Shown piece by piece: positions 60,587-64,000 of a DNA stretch of 64,000 bases. The DNA comes from Lysobacterales bacterium (lineage in GTDB: Bacteria; Pseudomonadota; Gammaproteobacteria; Xanthomonadales; SZUA-36), in contig JABDLD010000033.1 in assembly GCA_013001885.1 (NCBI GenBank), positions 97,565 to 161,564 on the forward strand, read 5' to 3'. The position numbers were made by a program, and so were the translations under genes. Every line of letters starts with the position of its first letter. Positions within the stretch are counted from its first letter, which is position 1. The notes below the pieces were generated by a model. It ran no database searches and was not told the origin of the DNA. It was given only the letters and a program-made list of their open reading frames with translations.

Positions 60587-61918
60587 ATGATGAATGCCGT
60601 CGGAGCAACACCGTTGATCGAGCAATGGTCAGAGGCCTTCCGCGCCGTACCGCAGTCCGCCGGACCGGACTGGTTGCAGGAGCTGAGAAGCGAGGCAGCG
60701 CGCCAGTTTGGCGTGTCGGGCCTGCCCAATCGCAAAACGGAAACCTGGAAATATACCCCCCTGCGACTCCTCGAACAGCAGGCTCCCTCGATCGAGGCTG
60801 CCGCGAGTGCCTCGCCGGCAAACGACGATCTGCCGCAAACGGTCGTTAGCGCCAGCTCCGGCATGGTTGATATCCTTAACGGCCGGCTGATCGGCGATCT
60901 GCCTGAAACCCCTCCGGGACTGACACTCACCCCGATGGCCGACGGCTTCGAGGCATTTGGCGCGACCCTGCAGCGACTGCTGCCCGCCGCTGAACTGGCA
61001 GGCCCGGCCAATGCGTTTACCGCACTGAATACCGCATTTCTGGACCAGGGGTTGATCGTGCACGTCGCCGAGAATACGGATGGCGGATCGCTGTTGCTGC
61101 GCTGGAGCCGGTTGGCAGAAACTTCGGCGCGGCTGGACAACTTTCGCCTGGTCGTGCTGCTTGAGGCGGGGGCAAAATTCGAACTCATTGAACAATTCGA
61201 GAGCGCCCCGGATTCCCGCGGCGTGCTGAACGTAGTGACCCAGGTTGAATTGGCTGCCGGGGCCCAACTCGGACATGTCCGTGTTCAGCGCGAGTCGGAA
61301 GAGGCAACGCTGCTGACGAAAACGACGGTAGGTCAGGCGGCGGATTCGCGCTATCGCTATTTTGGCTTTGACCTGGGTGGCGGCCTGGTCCGGCATGAAC
61401 TGGGTGCTCTGCTGGCCGGCGAAGGTGCCGATACCGACATCAACGGAGCCTTCGTACTGGACCGCAAACGGCACGTGGATAACCACATCAGCGTGGATCA
61501 CGCGGCGACCGGATGTAGCAGCAGCCAGTTTTTCCGCGGCGTGCTGGGCGGCGCCAGCCGCGGCGTTTTCAACGGCCGGGCGCTGATCCGGCCCGGTGCC
61601 GACGGCTCCAGCGTTCGCCAGTCCAACGCCAACCTGCTGCTGTCCCCGTTGGCTGAAATGGACACCAAGCCTGAGCTCGAAATTTATGCCGACGAAGTCG
61701 AGGCCAGTCACGGCGCGACGGTCGGACAACTGGATGAGACCGCCGTGTTCTATATGCGAACGCGCGGGCTCTCTGAAGACGAATCCCGCCGCATCCTGAC
61801 GGCGGCCTTCTGCCATGCGGTAACAGAACGCCTGGAAGATCGCGACTTCGCGGAGCGGATCGCCGGTATGTTCGACGCGGCGATGCCGGGCGGCCTGGAC
61901 TCTGCGGGTGAGCGCTGA
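60587..61918 (+). CDS. sufD: Fe-S assembly protein SufD
   Basis: Paralogue of SufB in the SufBC2D complex. 443 aa; N-terminal helices (GLPNRKTETWKYTPLRLL) lead to the beta-helix core with VDHAATGCSSSQFFRGVL, SNANLLLSP and ATVGQLDETAVFYMRTRGL near the end. Two Met codons open the gene; the first (60587) follows AGGGAG. One base separates its stop from the sufS ATG. Confidence 0.95.
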   Translation: MMNAVGATPLIEQWSEAFRAVPQSAGPDWLQELRSEAARQFGVSGLPNRKTETWKYTPLRLLEQQAPSIEAAASASPANDDLPQTVVSASSGMVDILNGRLIGDLPETPPGLTLTPMADGFEAFGATLQRLLPAAELAGPANAFTALNTAFLDQGLIVHVAENTDGGSLLLRWSRLAETSARLDNFRLVVLLEAGAKFELIEQFESAPDSRGVLNVVTQVELAAGAQLGHVRVQRESEEATLLTKTTVGQAADSRYRYFGFDLGGGLVRHELGALLAGEGADTDINGAFVLDRKRHVDNHISVDHAATGCSSSQFFRGVLGGASRGVFNGRALIRPGADGSSVRQSNANLLLSPLAEMDTKPELEIYADEVEASHGATVGQLDETAVFYMRTRGLSEDESRRILTAAFCHAVTERLEDRDFAERIAGMFDAAMPGGLDSAGER

Positions 61919-61919
61919 A

Positions 61920-63152
61920 ATGACCCTCTCAAGAACGTTTGACGTCGAACAGGTCCGGCAGGACTTCCCGATACTTGGACGTTCGGTTCACGGCAAACCG
62001 CTGGTCTATCTCGATACCGCTGCCTCGGCCCAACGGCCGCTGCAGGTGATCGAGGCAACCGACGTTTTTTACCGTGAACACAATGCGAACGTGCATCGCG
62101 GCGTCCACACGCTGAGCCAGGAAGCCACCGACCTGTACGAAGGCGCCCGCTCGAAGCTGGCCCGCTACCTCAATGCAGACTCCGAGCGGGAGATCATTTT
62201 TACGCGCGGCACCACCGAATCGATCAACCTGGTGGCCCAGAGCTTCCTTCGCCCGCGGCTTCAGCCGGGTGACGAAATCCTGGTGACGCACATGGAGCAT
62301 CACTCCAACATCGTTCCGTGGCAAATGCTGTGCGAGCAGACAGGTGCTGTGCTCAAGGTCGTTCCCATCAACCAGCGCGGCGAGCTGGAGATGGGCGAAC
62401 TGGAAAAAATGCTGTCGGAGCGAGTGAAACTGCTCGGCATCGTTCATATCTCCAACGCGCTCGGAACCATCAATCCGGTGGCCGATGTGTGCTCGATGGC
62501 AAAGAAATTCGATATCCCGGTTTTAGTCGACGGAGCGCAGGCCATGCCCCACACAGAGGTGGATGTGCAGGCCCTGGGTTGCGCATTTTATGGCCTGTCA
62601 GGCCATAAGATGTACGGTCCTACCGGTATCGGCGCGTTGTGGGCCCGAGAGGCCACGCTGGACGCGATGCCGCCGTGGCAGGGCGGCGGCGAGATGATCA
62701 GCCAGGTTACTTTCGAAAAGTCGACCTGGAACGAACTGCCGGCCAAGTTCGAAGCGGGAACTCCCAATATTGCCGGCGGCATTGGCCTGGGCGCCGCGGT
62801 GGATTACCTCGCTGCGTTCGACATGTCCGAAATTGCTGCTCACGAGCATGCTGTACTCGAATATGCAACCGGGCGCCTGTCTGATATCGAAGGTTTGAGA
62901 ATCATCGGCACGGCGCGAAACAAGGCAGGCGTGATCAGTTTTACGCTGGGTGACATCCATCCGCACGACCTGGGCACTATCATCGACCATCACGGCGTGG
63001 CCTTGCGCACCGGGCATCATTGCGCGATGCCGGTCATGCAGTTTTTCAACGTGCCGGCCACGGCCCGCGTTTCGTTCGGCATGTACAACACGGCAGGCGA
63101 AGTCGATCTGCTGGTTGACGCCTTGCACCAGACCCAGGCTATGTTCAGCTAG
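61920..63152 (+). CDS. sufS: Cysteine desulfurase SufS
   Basis: PLP enzyme that takes sulfur from cysteine for the SUF system. 411 aa from the ATG at 61920. Schiff-base K230 is in GLSGHKMYGPTGIGALW and catalytic C368 in RTGHHCAMPVMQFF. A GTG at 61908 would overlap sufD and add four residues; the ATG is more usual. No sufE, sufU or sufA gene follows within the window. Confidence 0.96.
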   Translation: MTLSRTFDVEQVRQDFPILGRSVHGKPLVYLDTAASAQRPLQVIEATDVFYREHNANVHRGVHTLSQEATDLYEGARSKLARYLNADSEREIIFTRGTTESINLVAQSFLRPRLQPGDEILVTHMEHHSNIVPWQMLCEQTGAVLKVVPINQRGELEMGELEKMLSERVKLLGIVHISNALGTINPVADVCSMAKKFDIPVLVDGAQAMPHTEVDVQALGCAFYGLSGHKMYGPTGIGALWAREATLDAMPPWQGGGEMISQVTFEKSTWNELPAKFEAGTPNIAGGIGLGAAVDYLAAFDMSEIAAHEHAVLEYATGRLSDIEGLRIIGTARNKAGVISFTLGDIHPHDLGTIIDHHGVALRTGHHCAMPVMQFFNVPATARVSFGMYNTAGEVDLLVDALHQTQAMFS

Positions 63153-63207
63153 CCAAAAAACCTGATTGCCCTCCGATCGCTGAGACCGGCCCTGTACCGT
63201 GGGTCCG

Positions 63208-63232
63208 TCATAAAATCCGAATCATAAAATCC
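63208..63232. repeat. Tandem 11-bp direct repeat
   Basis: TCATAAAATCC occurs twice (63208-63218 and 63222-63232), with a 14-base period. It lies in the 180-base gap after sufS, otherwise without a gene, just before the palindromes that precede the small membrane-protein gene. Confidence 0.5.
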
Positions 63233-63240
63233 AGTAGACC

Positions 63241-63318
63241 AGACAAAATGTCTATAAGACTTTACTTTTTATGTCAATTGAACTATTCTTTATGTAAAGC
63301 ACATATTACATTTTGTAA
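63241..63318 (+). promoter_or_regulatory. Three palindromes before the membrane protein/XRE pair
   Basis: AGACA-AAA-TGTCT (63241-63253), TATGT-AAAGC-ACATA (63291-63305) and TTACA-TTT-TGTAA (63306-63318). The first and third share the form ACA-three A/T-TGT and their centres are 65 bases apart, about six helical turns. They lie before the strong ribosome site GGAG (63321-63324) and are candidate operators for the XRE regulator downstream. Confidence 0.5.
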
Positions 63319-63332
63319 AAGGAGAAGGACAT

Positions 63333-63755
63333 ATGAGTAAAACACAAAACGTTGAATCCGGCTGGGCCGCCGCCAATACCAGAAATACCAAACGACTGGG
63401 AATCTGGACTGCTGGCTGGGTCCTGACCATGGCCGTTGCCAATTTCGGACCACACTTTGTCTGGCAGGGTAACAAGGTTTTAACCGCAATGGCCATTGGC
63501 GTCAACTTGCTGATTGGAGTCGGCATGATCCTGGCCAATAAGCGGTTCCTGCAGGGACAGGATGAAATGCACCAGAGAATACAGCTTGAGGCCATGGCAT
63601 TGACGCTGGGCGTTGGACTGATTGCCGGCCTGGCATACTCAAATCTCGATACGACCAACCTGATCCCGTTCGACGCGGAAATTTCGCACCTGGTGATTCT
63701 GATGAGCCTTACCTACATGGCAGGCCTTTTCCGTGGCCTGCGGAGGTTTCGATGA
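63333..63755 (+). CDS. Small four-TM membrane protein of unknown function
   Basis: 140-aa predicted inner-membrane protein with four hydrophobic segments (about 22-43, 48-67, 84-105 and 117-133) and a conserved-looking cytoplasmic stretch FLQGQDEMHQRIQLEAMALT between the second and third. Its role is unknown. The layout and the paired XRE gene resemble DUF2178-type pairs seen in other bacteria, but I cannot confirm homology. Strong ribosome site GGAG eight bases before the ATG. The stop overlaps the regulator's start by four bases. Confidence 0.75.
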   Translation: MSKTQNVESGWAAANTRNTKRLGIWTAGWVLTMAVANFGPHFVWQGNKVLTAMAIGVNLLIGVGMILANKRFLQGQDEMHQRIQLEAMALTLGVGLIAGLAYSNLDTTNLIPFDAEISHLVILMSLTYMAGLFRGLRRFR

Positions 63756-63946
63756 AAAACAGGCTAAAAGTACTGCGGGCGGAACGAGACTGGACCCAGG
63801 CTCGCCTGGCTGAGGAACTGGAAGTCACCCGGCAGACAATCAACGCGATTGAAAACGGCAAATTCGACCCGAGCCTGCCCCTGGCGTTCAAGGCCGCACG
63901 ACTGTTTAACTTGTCCATCGAGGAAATTTTTCAGGACGAAAGCTAG
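63752..63946 (+). CDS. XRE-family small DNA-binding regulator
   Basis: 64-aa protein consisting almost only of a helix-turn-helix: RAERDWTQARLAEELEVTRQ, with recognition helix TRQTINAIENGKFDPSL. It resembles the YozG/Cro-like regulators that are coupled to small membrane proteins. It overlaps the upstream gene by ATGA, so both are made from one message, and it probably controls the shared promoter through the palindromes at 63241-63318. Confidence 0.88.
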   Translation: MKNRLKVLRAERDWTQARLAEELEVTRQTINAIENGKFDPSLPLAFKAARLFNLSIEEIFQDES

Positions 63947-63947
63947 A

Positions 63948-64000
63948 AATGGGGTCAGCGAGGAATGGGGTCAGAGTCAAGTGCCAGGGAGGAATGGGGT
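63948..64000. repeat. Short repeat tract AATGGGGTCAG at the right edge
   Basis: Two full copies of AATGGGGTCAG (63948-63958, 63964-63974) and a third cut by the window edge (63993-64000, AATGGGGT), each preceded by a purine-rich AGAA or GAGG stretch. Similar GGGGTCAGAGTC words are often seen near REP-associated tyrosine transposase genes, so an element may begin just beyond the window (inference). Confidence 0.55.

Overview
The window looks like a contiguous stretch of chromosome from a moderately GC-rich gammaproteobacterium. The evidence is gene content and gene order: the yrbG-kdsD-kdsC-lptC-lptA-lptB-rpoN-hpf-ptsN cluster with HPr kinase, RapZ, EIIA and EI; bamD divergent from rluD-pgeF; purN-purM beside a DUF2066 gene, perM and hda; murU-amgK; and a suf operon with an Rrf2 regulator. 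HPr kinase, AmgK/MurU and the DUF2066-perM-hda block together fit lineages near Xanthomonadales, Chromatiales, Wenzhouxiangella or Woeseia better than Enterobacteria. That placement is inference; no rRNA or marker tree is available. I recognise no tRNA, rRNA, CRISPR array, prophage or complete insertion sequence, and no gene-free gap exceeds 300 bases.

Layout. 1-5.7 kb (minus strand): type IV pilus module pilS, pilR, an O-antigen-ligase-like gene and a major pilin, with a clear sigma-54 promoter before the pilin and a strong terminator after it. 5.7-9.4 kb: sucC-sucD-nadE, tightly coupled. 9.4-15.3 kb: bamD, rluD-pgeF, an octaheme cytochrome/TPR protein and a threonine aldolase. 15.4-21.5 kb: hrpA and relA. 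21.5-33.9 kb: a very large three-domain glycosyltransferase, PBP1b, a small TPR lipoprotein, a DinG/YoaA helicase, tsaB and a tandem two-domain glycosyltransferase. 33.9-46.5 kb (minus): mgtE, a regulatory PTS without any sugar permease, then rpoN, the Lpt genes, the Kdo genes and a Na/Ca exchanger. 46.5-54.3 kb: ibaG-murA, an M48 peptidase lipoprotein, purM-purN, DUF2066-perM-hda. 54.3-57.8 kb (minus): an unidentified large lipoprotein and the amgK-murU cell-wall recycling pair. 57.8-63.2 kb: Rrf2 regulator-sufBCDS. 63.3-64 kb: a small membrane protein coupled to an XRE regulator, with palindromes upstream, ending in a short-repeat tract cut by the window edge.

How the parts connect. Sigma-54 (rpoN), its activator PilR, the kinase PilS and a sigma-54 promoter in front of the pilin are all here, so the pilin circuit can be read from one window. 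The PTS genes look purely regulatory: EI, an HPr with both His15 and Ser46, an EIIA of the mannose family, PtsN, HPr kinase and RapZ, but no EIIC. Envelope building is heavily represented (LptABC, KdsC/KdsD, MurA, PBP1b, BamD, AmgK/MurU, M48 peptidase). The least explained parts are the three-domain glycosyltransferase, the octaheme-TPR protein, the lipoprotein at 54.3-56.05 kb and the membrane protein/XRE pair at the right end.
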